Assembly (NCBI RefSeq): GCF_037976825.1
Contig: NZ_CP150269.1
Coordinates: 2,803,501-2,867,500 of the forward strand
DNA length: 64,000 nt
Source of the DNA: Paenibacillus sp. FSL K6-1330
GTDB lineage: Bacteria > Bacillota > Bacilli > Paenibacillales > Paenibacillaceae
Reading direction: 5' to 3'
Positions 17,879-24,680 of this stretch are shown piece after piece (the stretch's first letter is position 1; each line of letters opens with the position of its first letter). Under the pieces are notes generated by a model. It had not been told where the DNA came from. It was given only the letters and a program-made list of their open reading frames with translations, and searched no databases. A program made the translations under genes and the position numbers.

Positions 17879-17960
17879 TTACCTCGTGTAGAGAGGCCGT
17901 TTATCTAATGGACTTTGCATCCTTAAAACCTTTATTTTAATTTTAAGGAGCAGAGCTACC

Positions 17961-18230
17961 ATGAAATATATAAACGCGGATATTATCCTTCCAGAGGAAT
18001 TGTTGAAGGAAGTACAGAAATATGTACAGGGCGGGATGGTGTACATCCCTAAACCTGAAGGATTGCGCAAGAAATGGGGAGAAAACTCGGGCAGCCGGGT
18101 GTATTTGAAAAAAAGAAACCTGGAAATCCGGCAGTTGTTTGCGTCGGGCGCTACGATTGATCAGCTTTCTTCTCAATTTTGTTTATCCTGCGATTCCATC
18201 AAGAAAATCGTATATACCAAAAACAAGTAA
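17961..18230 (+). CDS. Small helix-turn-helix protein of the CD3324 type
   Basis: An 89-residue protein beginning MKYINADIILPEELLKEVQK and continuing YVQGGMVYIPKPEGLRKKWG, a pattern I associate with the CD3324 family of short Firmicute proteins. The C-terminal part (NLEIRQLFASGATIDQLSSQ, then FCLSCDSIKKIVYTK) resembles a resolvase-type helix-turn-helix, so DNA binding is likely. Start ATG 17961 follows TAAGGAGC. Neighbours are unrelated, and a terminator closes it at 18233-18268. No target can be named. Confidence 0.75.
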   Translation: MKYINADIILPEELLKEVQKYVQGGMVYIPKPEGLRKKWGENSGSRVYLKKRNLEIRQLFASGATIDQLSSQFCLSCDSIKKIVYTKNK

Positions 18231-18232
18231 TA

Positions 18233-18268
18233 CAAAGTCACATTGGAACGATTCTGATGTGGCTTTTT
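18233..18268 (+). terminator. Intrinsic terminator after the CD3324-type gene
   Basis: AAAGTCACAT (18234-18243) pairs with ATGTGGCTTTTT (18257-18268) with one G-U and a 13-base loop. Confidence 0.75.
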
Positions 18269-18374
18269 CTTATGTATAAAAGTCATTTTAAATCAATCCT
18301 TATATAGGAAGGGCAGATGCTGGGGAATTATAATCATTGGAAGAACGTTCAAACGATAGAGCAGAGGTGAGTTC

Positions 18375-19409
18375 ATGAATGATTTTTTTCAATTTGCAAC
18401 AGAAGAACAACGGTGTGCCCTGCTCGCTAGAGCCAAGAGGGTTGCGATATCGGCACTTCAGCAATATAACCTGAGATGGGTTGAGATTGAGTTTATCGGT
18501 ATTTCGGACACAATTACATATCAAGTTAGGACAAATTTAAATGAAACATACTTATTGAGAATTCATTCGGATCGACGGTCCTGTAATGAAATAGACCTGG
18601 AGCTTCAATTCCTGGATGCCCTTATTACCGCAGGTATCAAAGTGCCGTCAGGTATAACCACTCCAAATGGATTAAGATTGTTGAAAATCGGTACGGAGCA
18701 TAGATTCAGATCTCCTTATGTCACCGTGATGAAATGGGTGGATGGTGTGCATGCCCATGAAAGACTTACAGAAGATCAAGCATATCAGGTAGGTGTCTTG
18801 ATAGCCAGACTACATGAAGTGGCACTCGGCTTCGAAAGTTCTTCTGATTCCCGGAGACCCATATGGGGGATGAACAGCTATAGAGAAGCACTCGTCAAGT
18901 TGGAGCGATATGCAGGAACTTTTTTGTCAGAAGTCTCGTGGTCACTGTATCAACTCGCAGCTGAAAAGGTTTTATCCCAGCTTGATCAGATGAAGACTGA
19001 TGATTGGAATTATGGCCTCATTCATGCCGATTTACATCTGGGGAATGTGGTGTTTGAAGGTGGCCTTCCTCACCCGATTGATTTCGGTAGGTGTGGCTAC
19101 GGTTTTTTTCTTTACGATCTGGCAGCGGTCATGTTGTCACTTGTTCCGAACCAACGATTTAAAGTGCTTCAAGGATATGAAAGCGTGCGGAAGTTGGGCT
19201 CGGATTATATTCAGTCACTGGAGTGCTTTTTCATCATGATTATGATGGAGAACTACAGCCACCATGCCTCCAACCCAAGAGAGATAGAAAGTCTAAAGAG
19301 TGAGCAAATCTATGCGCTAGCCTATATCCGTGAATATTTGAGCGGGCGTTCGTTTCTGCTGAATGTGGTGGAGCCATTAGAAATAGATGAGGTGCAAATC
19401 TCTAGTTGA
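18375..19409 (+). CDS. Aminoglycoside phosphotransferase (APH)-fold kinase of unknown substrate
   Basis: A 344-residue protein of the APH/choline-kinase fold. The catalytic loop is YGLIHADLHLGNVVF (HxDxHxxN, about residues 213-227) and the metal-binding loop is PIDFGRCGYGFFLYDLA, where the usual DFD/DFE reads DFG. The N-lobe has TYLLRIHSDRRSCNEIDLEL, with a candidate ATP-binding arginine/lysine region, and VTVMKWVDGVHAH as the hinge. Such proteins phosphorylate antibiotics, homoserine, methylthioribose or fructosamine; I see nothing to choose among these, and no resistance claim should be made. Methylthioribose kinase MtnK shares the fold, but the sequence is not typical of it. The start ATG 18375 follows CAGAGGTG. 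Confidence 0.8.
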   Translation: MNDFFQFATEEQRCALLARAKRVAISALQQYNLRWVEIEFIGISDTITYQVRTNLNETYLLRIHSDRRSCNEIDLELQFLDALITAGIKVPSGITTPNGLRLLKIGTEHRFRSPYVTVMKWVDGVHAHERLTEDQAYQVGVLIARLHEVALGFESSSDSRRPIWGMNSYREALVKLERYAGTFLSEVSWSLYQLAAEKVLSQLDQMKTDDWNYGLIHADLHLGNVVFEGGLPHPIDFGRCGYGFFLYDLAAVMLSLVPNQRFKVLQGYESVRKLGSDYIQSLECFFIMIMMENYSHHASNPREIESLKSEQIYALAYIREYLSGRSFLLNVVEPLEIDEVQISS

Positions 19410-19483
19410 TCCGGTCATTATAGAAGGGTATCATAATACGTATTACAGAATGGGTGAGAAAAGCTTGCAAGTAACGAATCGCC

Positions 19484-19677
19484 CAGGTGGATTTATCAAC
19501 CTGCTTGATCATCATGATCGCCACCATCGTATGGGTTCAATGGACTTCATTCCATCTATCTATGGCGTGGCTATTCGTTCGAAAGGTCTAGTTCCCGTGA
19601 TGGTTATGCATTTTGTGATGAATGTTCTATTTGTTCTTAGCGGCATGATCCTGTCACTTTCCAAAGGGCGTCGATAG
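19484..19677 (+). pseudogene. Probable frameshifted remnant of a CPBP/CAAX-type membrane protease
   Basis: Two pieces of one membrane protein appear in different frames. In one frame, 19505-19580 gives a hydrophobic stretch LIIMIATIVWVQWTSFHLS, like the segment before the conserved histidine of CPBP proteases. In another frame, about 19560-19677 gives GVAIRSKGLVPVMVMHFVMN and then VLFVLSG, which matches the C-terminal G-x-L-x-P-x-M-x-x-H-F-x-x-N pattern of that family. The EExxxR motif and the upstream helices are missing, so a functional gene is unlikely. The 96-codon frame from 19387 overlaps the APH gene and is not a good gene by itself. Confidence 0.4.
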
Positions 19678-19690
19678 ACGTTCTTTTTTT
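19664..19690 (+). terminator. Intrinsic terminator before the ECF sigma operon
   Basis: AAGGGCGTC (19664-19672) pairs with GACGTTCTT (19677-19685), loop of four, T-run to 19690. Confidence 0.75.
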
Positions 19691-19827
19691 GTTTTCGCCG
19701 GTATGGGCAGACTATGGGACAGGCTGTATTGGTCTTTTTTTTATATTATCCAAAATTTTTTTTCGAAAAAAGTGCAGGGGCAGCTTTCAAAGCTGACGTC
19801 TATGTATTTGGGAAGGAGGGGAGAGTT

Positions 19828-20382
19828 ATTGATGCTGAAACGTTAATCACGCGCATCCTACAAGGGGATCAAGAAGCCTTTCGGGAACTGGTGAACGACT
19901 ACAGCCAGCACGTGTTCCATACGGCATACTCGGTCCTGCGGGATGCCAAGGAAGCGGAAGATGCGTCGCAGGAAGTGTTTATTCAAGTATACAAAGCTCT
20001 CCCCCAGTACCGATCTGAAGGGTTTAAAACCTGGATTACACGCATCACGCTAAATAAAGCGATTGATATGAAGAGGAAGCTTTCCCGTAAACCGCCGGAG
20101 CAGCTGCACGGCGAACATGATGAAGTGCTGGATAAACTTCCTTCCCGGGACGAAGACGTGGTTTCTCTGCTCGTACAGAAGGAGAGAAGAGAGGAACTTC
20201 GAGAGAAAATTAAACAATTGCCGGACAATCACCGCGCCATTATAACGGCTTTTTATTTGGAAGAGAAAAACTACGAACAAATCGCAGCCGAGATGGATGT
20301 CACGGTCAAGACGGTGGAATCGAAATTATACCGGGCCAGACAATGGATTCGGAAATCGTGGAAGGAGGAGGAATGGAAATGA
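19828..20382 (+). CDS. ECF-family RNA polymerase sigma factor, apparent ATT start
   Basis: About 184 residues with sigma region 2 (ELVNDYSQHVFHTAYSVLRD, AEDASQEVFIQVYKALPQY, FKTWITRITLNKAIDMKRK) and region 4 (LREKIKQLPDNHRAIITAFY, then NYEQIAAEMDVTVKTVESKL), the standard ECF layout similar to Bacillus YlaC/SigW types. No ATG, GTG or TTG is in frame near the domain start. A perfect AAGGAGG (19813-19819) lies eight bases before the in-frame ATT at 19828, so I take ATT as the start; the only alternative is ATG 19714, which lacks a ribosome binding site and adds a hydrophobic 38-residue prefix not seen in sigma factors. The stop overlaps the following anti-sigma gene. It probably controls its own operon and envelope genes. 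Confidence 0.85.
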   Translation: MDAETLITRILQGDQEAFRELVNDYSQHVFHTAYSVLRDAKEAEDASQEVFIQVYKALPQYRSEGFKTWITRITLNKAIDMKRKLSRKPPEQLHGEHDEVLDKLPSRDEDVVSLLVQKERREELREKIKQLPDNHRAIITAFYLEEKNYEQIAAEMDVTVKTVESKLYRARQWIRKSWKEEEWK

Positions 20383-20837
20383 ACGTAAAGGGTAACGAGC
20401 TTAAGATGCTGACGGAACGATATGTTAGAGGAGAAGGCTCGGTAGAAGAACGGTCTTCTTATGAAGAGCTCATGTTATTGGATGACAGCGTGCTGGAGAT
20501 CTATATGCAGGTACTGGCGGAGCTTGATTCCGAACTCCCTAGCCTCTCAGACGTGGAAGCATTTACCCAGCAGGTGCTGGAACACGAACAAATTAAGCCT
20601 TACACCCATAAAGCACCGCTGCGGATTCAGGAACGTCCAAAGCGATGGTACGAACGCGCGATCGTTCACTACACCATTGCCGCTTCCATTACCATGCTGT
20701 TCCTCTTCACCGGGGCATTTGACCGACTTCTTCCCGGCGATATGAACAGTGAGGTTCCATTATCTGAAACACCTTCTTACAGTAAACAATGGGTGGAAAA
20801 AACAACAGGCTGGCTTGACCAGCTATTATCCCGATAA
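20379..20837 (+). CDS. Putative anti-sigma factor, single-pass membrane protein
   Basis: A 152-residue protein whose start overlaps the sigma factor stop by four bases (ATGA); AAGGAGG lies ten bases upstream. ATG 20373 is also possible. The N-terminal cytoplasmic part (about 100 residues) is acidic and helical (RYVRGEGSVEERSSYEELML, LAELDSELPSLSDVEAFTQQ), followed by one transmembrane helix AIVHYTIAASITMLFLFTGA near residue 105 and a short outer tail. This is the topology of YlaD-type anti-sigma factors. The zinc-binding HxxxCxxC motif of many anti-sigma proteins is absent. The assignment rests on position and topology. Confidence 0.72.
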   Translation: MNVKGNELKMLTERYVRGEGSVEERSSYEELMLLDDSVLEIYMQVLAELDSELPSLSDVEAFTQQVLEHEQIKPYTHKAPLRIQERPKRWYERAIVHYTIAASITMLFLFTGAFDRLLPGDMNSEVPLSETPSYSKQWVEKTTGWLDQLLSR

Positions 20838-20860
20838 GAAAAATGAAAGGAAGATGCCTT

Positions 20861-21976
20861 GTGCAACCGCAAAAAAGTAAAGGGTTTGCCTTTATATTAA
20901 ATATCCTTCCGGGCCTCGGCCATTATTATTGGGGGAGAAAGGGACGTGCCCTGCTATATCCGTTCTTGTTCTTCGGTAGCTTGTTTGGCGGATTTGTGCT
21001 CGGGATCATGACGGCTTCCGATGCGGCTTTTGCGCTCGGAATTCTCGGAGCATTAATGATCTGGGGGATTAGCATGCTCGACCTGCTAATTGCCTTAATC
21101 CGATATACGCCTGTAACAATTATACACGATGAATATGGACGGCCGATGGAGATTCGCCAGGAAAAGAGTGATGAGTCTGAACGCTTTTATACCATACTGC
21201 TGTCCTTCATTCCCGGTTTGGGGCATTTTCAACTGGGATTGATGCAGCGCGGGTTGTCGTTCCTGATCGCATTCTTCGGACTTGGGACGATTCTGCTGTT
21301 CTTGACGGGCTTGACTCATGAATCGGTATTCCTGCTGTTCCTGGGCATGCTGCCCATCATTTGGCTCTATTGTATGTTTGATGTGGTTCAGCTGGTTCAC
21401 CGCAAGCAAGCTGGAGAATTACTTTTCGATCGCACGCTGTTTGATGAGCTCGAGAGCGGCCGGGAGAGCGGACGGCGGAGTAAAGTGTTTGCCACCTTGT
21501 TATCGGCCTTCCCCGGAGCGGGTCAAATGTATTTGGGATTGCAAAAACGCGGACTGCAGCTCATGGTCCTATTTCTTGGCAGCATCTATGTGCTGGATGT
21601 ACTCAAGCTGTCGCTGTTTCTGTTCTTGATTCCGCTGATCTGGTTTTATGCATTCTTTGACGGTCTGCAGCAAGTAAGCCGTTACGGCAGGGAGCCGCTG
21701 CGTGATCGACCGATCATCTCAGGCCTTGGGAATCAGCAGCGCTGGCTCGGGCTTGGACTGCTCGTACTTGGTATCTATTTCGTATTTACCAGCGTGGTGA
21801 TGCCTTATATCGATACACATTTCCCTCAATTGCAGCTGGATTACCGCATTCGTTCCTATTTGAAGACCGCGATTATCGCCGTACTTCTCATCGGAGGTGG
21901 AATCAAGCTGATGACTGGCTCGAAAAAGGATGCATTGAGAGGAGGGCGTTCATATTATGATACCGACAACGAATGA
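20861..21976 (+). CDS. Polytopic membrane protein with three tandem TM2-like repeats
   Basis: About 371 residues. GTG 20861 has AAAGGA at good spacing and is preferred over ATG 20843, which has no ribosome binding site. Three homologous segments are spaced 120-150 residues apart: ILNILPGLGHYYWGRKGRAL (near residue 10), LLSFIPGLGHFQLGLMQRGL (near 113) and LLSAFPGAGQMYLGLQKRGL (near 214). Each is followed by one or two hydrophobic helices. The motif P-G-x-G-x-x-x-x-G-x-x-x-R-G resembles the short TM2 domain normally present once per protein. A C-terminal pair of helices follows. It is the third gene of the ECF sigma operon and overlaps the next gene by 20 bases. Function unknown; an envelope-stress role is inferred from context. 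Confidence 0.8.
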   Translation: MQPQKSKGFAFILNILPGLGHYYWGRKGRALLYPFLFFGSLFGGFVLGIMTASDAAFALGILGALMIWGISMLDLLIALIRYTPVTIIHDEYGRPMEIRQEKSDESERFYTILLSFIPGLGHFQLGLMQRGLSFLIAFFGLGTILLFLTGLTHESVFLLFLGMLPIIWLYCMFDVVQLVHRKQAGELLFDRTLFDELESGRESGRRSKVFATLLSAFPGAGQMYLGLQKRGLQLMVLFLGSIYVLDVLKLSLFLFLIPLIWFYAFFDGLQQVSRYGREPLRDRPIISGLGNQQRWLGLGLLVLGIYFVFTSVVMPYIDTHFPQLQLDYRIRSYLKTAIIAVLLIGGGIKLMTGSKKDALRGGRSYYDTDNE

Positions 21977-22658
21977 TATGTCCATTTATGATCTGGGAAG
22001 CCCTCCATCGAAGTCTGCACGACAATGGAGAGTGGGTACGCTCTCGATGGGACTCTCCTTGCTCGTGCTTGGCTTGCTTGTCTTGTCCTCCGCCTGGAAA
22101 GGGGTAGAGGTGTACAGCTCCGCGGCAAGATGGTGGCCGATCGTATTTGTTCTGTTAGGTGCCGAGATCGTCAGCTACTCGCTGATTTTTCGGAGACGCG
22201 GTTGGGTCAAGTATGATATATTCAGCATTCTTCTCATCGGTTTTCTGGCTTTCTGCTGTATCAGCATGGGAGCGCTGAGTGCGACGGGTTTACTGGATCA
22301 GATTCGCCGTGAGACGATGTCCGTGCAGCAAACGATTCCGTTACCGGATCAGAAGATAACAATCCCGGACGGGGTTAAAAAAGTCATTGTTCAGGGCAGT
22401 TACAACCACAATATCCAACAAGATGCTTCGAGTTCAAAGGAGATGCTGATTTTTGGCAGCCTGCGGACGGAAGATATCAAAATGTGGAGTACGACCGAGT
22501 TGCCGTCGATGATTCAGATTAAACAGTCGGGAAACATTCTATATGTCCAGCTGAATGATCCCCCGCGCTATACTTTTCGGGGATCCTTCTCACAACTTGA
22601 TGTGACGTTATCCGTGCCTTCTGCAGTTAAAGTGATCATTAGAGACCGCAGCAGTTAG
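21957..22658 (+). CDS. Membrane protein of the ECF operon with a C-terminal adhesin-like beta domain
   Basis: A 233-residue protein with three hydrophobic segments in the first half (LSMGLSLLVLGLLVLSSAW, WWPIVFVLLGAEIVSYSLIF, FSILLIGFLAFCCISMGAL), then an outside domain with the alternating pattern of a beta-helix or LiaF/DUF4097-type module (KKVIVQGSYNHNIQQDASSS, ILYVQLNDPPRYTFRGSFSQ, LDVTLSVPSAVKVIIRDRSS). LiaF- and YvlB-like proteins of this kind sense or respond to envelope stress. It begins inside the previous gene, behind AGGAGGG, so it belongs to the sigma operon. No terminator follows before the small ORF at 22762. The exact family is not certain. Confidence 0.72.
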   Translation: MIPTTNDMSIYDLGSPPSKSARQWRVGTLSMGLSLLVLGLLVLSSAWKGVEVYSSAARWWPIVFVLLGAEIVSYSLIFRRRGWVKYDIFSILLIGFLAFCCISMGALSATGLLDQIRRETMSVQQTIPLPDQKITIPDGVKKVIVQGSYNHNIQQDASSSKEMLIFGSLRTEDIKMWSTTELPSMIQIKQSGNILYVQLNDPPRYTFRGSFSQLDVTLSVPSAVKVIIRDRSS

Positions 22659-22761
22659 GCGAGTCTGCCTGCTGTACATATGTATTGCTAATAACATTCA
22701 TTGGATCAAGTGGATCCGATCTAATCAAAATGGATATGAACGAGATATGGAGGGAGATATC

Positions 22762-22902
22762 GTGGCCAAGAATCTGTATTACCTGTTGTACATTACTCTA
22801 TTTGTTGTGACATGTTTGTTTATCTTCAATGTTTATTCATCACCGGATCAGGTACCTGCGCCTTCGATCTCTTTAAAGGAGCATCAGCAGAATCGGCTAT
22901 AA
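22762..22902 (+). CDS. Possible 46-residue single-span membrane protein
   Basis: GTG 22762 is preceded by GGAGGG at good spacing. The 46-residue product has a central hydrophobic stretch (LYYLLYITLFVVTCLFIFNV) and a polar tail ending HQQNRL, the profile of a small membrane protein. It lies after the ECF operon and just before the bidirectional terminator 22914-22955, so it could be the last cistron of that operon. No family is recognised. Confidence 0.5.
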   Translation: MAKNLYYLLYITLFVVTCLFIFNVYSSPDQVPAPSISLKEHQQNRL

Positions 22903-22913
22903 TCCAAATAAAG

Positions 22914-22955
22914 AAAAAACCTGTAAACGATTTGGAATCGTTTTACAGGTTTTTT
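22914..22955. terminator. Bidirectional intrinsic terminator between convergent genes
   Basis: AAAAAACCTGTAAACGATT (22914-22932) pairs with AATCGTTTTACAGGTTTTTT (22936-22955) with one bulge; A-run and T-run on either side serve both strands. Confidence 0.9.
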
Positions 22956-23236
22956 AGTTTTCGTTCAACGAGTATGTATATTAGGATAAAGACGATCACG
23001 GTTGCAATACCGGTGGTCATGAAATGGCCGGTAAGCCTGGCGATCAGCAGCAGGATGACCCCAAAGATCATCAGCAGCAAACTGACATAGGCATTGGCAA
23101 CTTTAAAGTTTCGTTCATTTTTGAGAGATGACGTAGTTTTATAAGCATAAATGCTCTTGGAACTTTTAGGCGGAAGCAAAAAGAGGACCAAACCATACAA
23201 AATAAATACGATGCCAATGGCTAAACTTTCGAGCAT
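22943..23236 (-). CDS. SdpI-like small membrane protein
   Basis: A 97-residue protein with three transmembrane segments: LAIGIVFILYGLVLFLLPP, then AYVSLLLMIFGVILLLIARL and TGIATVIVFILIYILVERKL. Between the first two is YAYKTTSSLKNERNFKVANA, which fits the SdpI/YhfL signature (Y-x-T-x-x-S-x-K-N-x-x-x-W/F-x-x-A-N). B. subtilis SdpI protects against the killing factor SdpC and signals to an ArsR-type repressor, but most SdpI-like proteins stand alone, as here: I see no toxin or repressor gene next to it. The start at 23236 follows TAGGAGTG. The C-terminal codons run into the shared terminator. Confidence 0.75.
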   Translation of the reverse strand: MLESLAIGIVFILYGLVLFLLPPKSSKSIYAYKTTSSLKNERNFKVANAYVSLLLMIFGVILLLIARLTGHFMTTGIATVIVFILIYILVERKLKNL

Positions 23237-23264
23237 CCCTATACACTCCTAACGGAAAGATAAC

Positions 23265-23306
23265 GCCGGATGCACATTGAAGACGTTGGATCACCGTGCA
23301 TCCGGC
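23265..23306 (-). terminator. Hairpin terminator downstream of mtnB
   Basis: GCCGGATGCAC (23265-23275) and GTGCATCCGGC (23296-23306) form a perfect 11-bp stem. On the minus strand it follows the mtnB stop by 30 bases and is followed by a weak U-rich stretch, so it probably ends the mtn/pro transcript. Confidence 0.6.
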
Positions 23307-23336
23307 TGATCAAGCTCTGTATCTGCAAATATGGAT

Positions 23337-23999
23337 TTAATTCACCTTGGAACCGGCTGCATTCAAGAGCAGACGACGGTAGGAGTATTCGAATATAAAC
23401 TCAAAAGCCTCCAGATGTTTCTTTGCTTCGAACGCGTTTTTGCCCCAGGCATAGATGCCGTGGTTGCGCAGCAAAATGCCGGGTACCGCCGGATCAAGCG
23501 CATCCGGAACGAGTTCCGCAATCCGCGGAATGTCTGCATAGTTCGGCAGGATCGGAATGCGAATCGCCGCGTCCTCATCCCAAATGTTAAAGGCCTTGAT
23601 CAGCTCGATTCCTTGGGCAGGGACATAGCCTTGTTCACCATACCAGTCGCTGATCAGATTGTTATCGATGGTGTGCACATGGAAAATGGCGCCGCAACCG
23701 GTTTTGCGATAAATTTCGCAGTGTATCAAAGTTTCCGCACTAGGCTTTAATCCGGTGGCTTCACAAGGTACGCCGTTCTGATCCACAAAAAGATAATCTT
23801 CGGGCGTATGTACCGACTTGTCTTTACCACTGGCTGTCACCGCAAAATAAAACTGCTCTGGGTTGAACTCGCCAACACGGACAGATAGATTACCGCTGGT
23901 ACCCGGGAACCAGTTTCTAGAAGCAAACAGTTCCTTAATTCCTCTAAGATCCCGCAGGGCAGCCTGTTTCTGTTCAAGCTGGATATCTGAAAATGCCAC
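23337..23999 (-). CDS. mtnB: Methylthioribulose-1-phosphate dehydratase
   Basis: Methionine salvage: dehydrates 5-methylthioribulose-1-phosphate to 2,3-diketo-5-methylthiopentyl-1-phosphate. The 220-residue class II aldolase/adducin-fold protein has PGTSGNLSVRVG near residue 33, the zinc histidines in GAIFHVHTIDNN and LRNHGIYAWGKNAFEAKKHL, and the glutamate region KPSAETLIHCEIY. It directly abuts mtnX (one gene ends at 24000, the other starts at 23999), the same W-X-B order as B. subtilis mtnWXBD. The dioxygenase gene mtnD, which follows in B. subtilis, is absent here: a hairpin terminator and an SdpI-like gene come next. An L-fuculose-phosphate aldolase annotation is excluded by the mtnX/mtnW neighbours. 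Confidence 0.93.
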   Translation of the reverse strand: MAFSDIQLEQKQAALRDLRGIKELFASRNWFPGTSGNLSVRVGEFNPEQFYFAVTASGKDKSVHTPEDYLFVDQNGVPCEATGLKPSAETLIHCEIYRKTGCGAIFHVHTIDNNLISDWYGEQGYVPAQGIELIKAFNIWDEDAAIRIPILPNYADIPRIAELVPDALDPAVPGILLRNHGIYAWGKNAFEAKKHLEAFEFIFEYSYRRLLLNAAGSKVN

Positions 24000-24680
24000 T
24001 TACAGCACCTCCTGTTTAAACTTGTCTCTCATGTCGTTCTGAATATCGGTAAATGTCTCGAAGGGTACATGATGAACGCCAAGCTTCTTGCACTGCTCAG
24101 TGAGCGAGGAACGGGAATAAACCAGATCCGCCTGTTTGGCGCCTTCGAAGTCGGTAAGGCTGTCCCCGATCAGAATCCGGTAATACCGATCGGTCGGAAA
24201 ACGGTCCATCACCGTAACCTTGCACATGCCGCAGTCGTTCTGGCAGGATTCCTTGCAAGGATGAGGCCAAGTTATCTCGATGTGAGCACCTTCGAAATTG
24301 GAGCCGTTGCAGAAGATATGGTCTGCAGGAATGCCAAAGGGCCTCAACAGAGGATCGACAAAAAAATCGATGCCGCCACTTGTAACGTAAAATTCAATAT
24401 GTTCGGATTTTAAATAATCCAGGAATGCACTGAAGCCTTCCCGAATCCCTGCATGGCTTAGAACATAATCGGTAATTTCTTCTCTCATGGAGGAAGGGAA
24501 GAGGGCGAACATGCGGCCTACGCCTTCCCGTATAGAAATAGTGCGGTCTAGTGTATCCTGCATGATCGACTCAAAGCCTTCCGGCTTGAAGTGCTTCATG
24601 ATGGCTACAATATTATCGGTGTTCGTGATGGTTCCGTCGAAATCGCAAAAAATGATCGGCTGTTTCTCTCCAGATGTCAT
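24000..24680 (-). CDS. mtnX: 2-hydroxy-3-keto-5-methylthiopentenyl-1-phosphate phosphatase
   Basis: Methionine salvage: removes the phosphate from the enol product of MtnW, giving the acireductone. The 226-residue HAD-fold product has motif I IIFCDFDGTITNTDNIV (residues 9-25), motif II YVTSGGIDFFVDPLL, and motif IV LIGDSLTDFEGAKQADLVYS. A cysteine-rich stretch, CKESCQNDCGMCK (about residues 143-155), is typical of MtnX and may bind a metal. Its start overlaps the end of mtnW by four bases. Together with mtnW it takes the place of the fused enolase-phosphatase MtnC of other bacteria. Confidence 0.93.
   Translation of the reverse strand: MTSGEKQPIIFCDFDGTITNTDNIVAIMKHFKPEGFESIMQDTLDRTISIREGVGRMFALFPSSMREEITDYVLSHAGIREGFSAFLDYLKSEHIEFYVTSGGIDFFVDPLLRPFGIPADHIFCNGSNFEGAHIEITWPHPCKESCQNDCGMCKVTVMDRFPTDRYYRILIGDSLTDFEGAKQADLVYSRSSLTEQCKKLGVHHVPFETFTDIQNDMRDKFKQEVL

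Noticed and set aside
18375..19409. Methylthioribose kinase (mtnK) or antibiotic resistance kinase
   Set aside because: The fold is shared, but no distinguishing motif for either is seen; left as an APH-fold kinase of unknown substrate.
19387..19677. 96-codon ORF after the APH gene
   Set aside because: It overlaps the APH gene and has no ribosome binding site; better read as part of a frame-shifted remnant.
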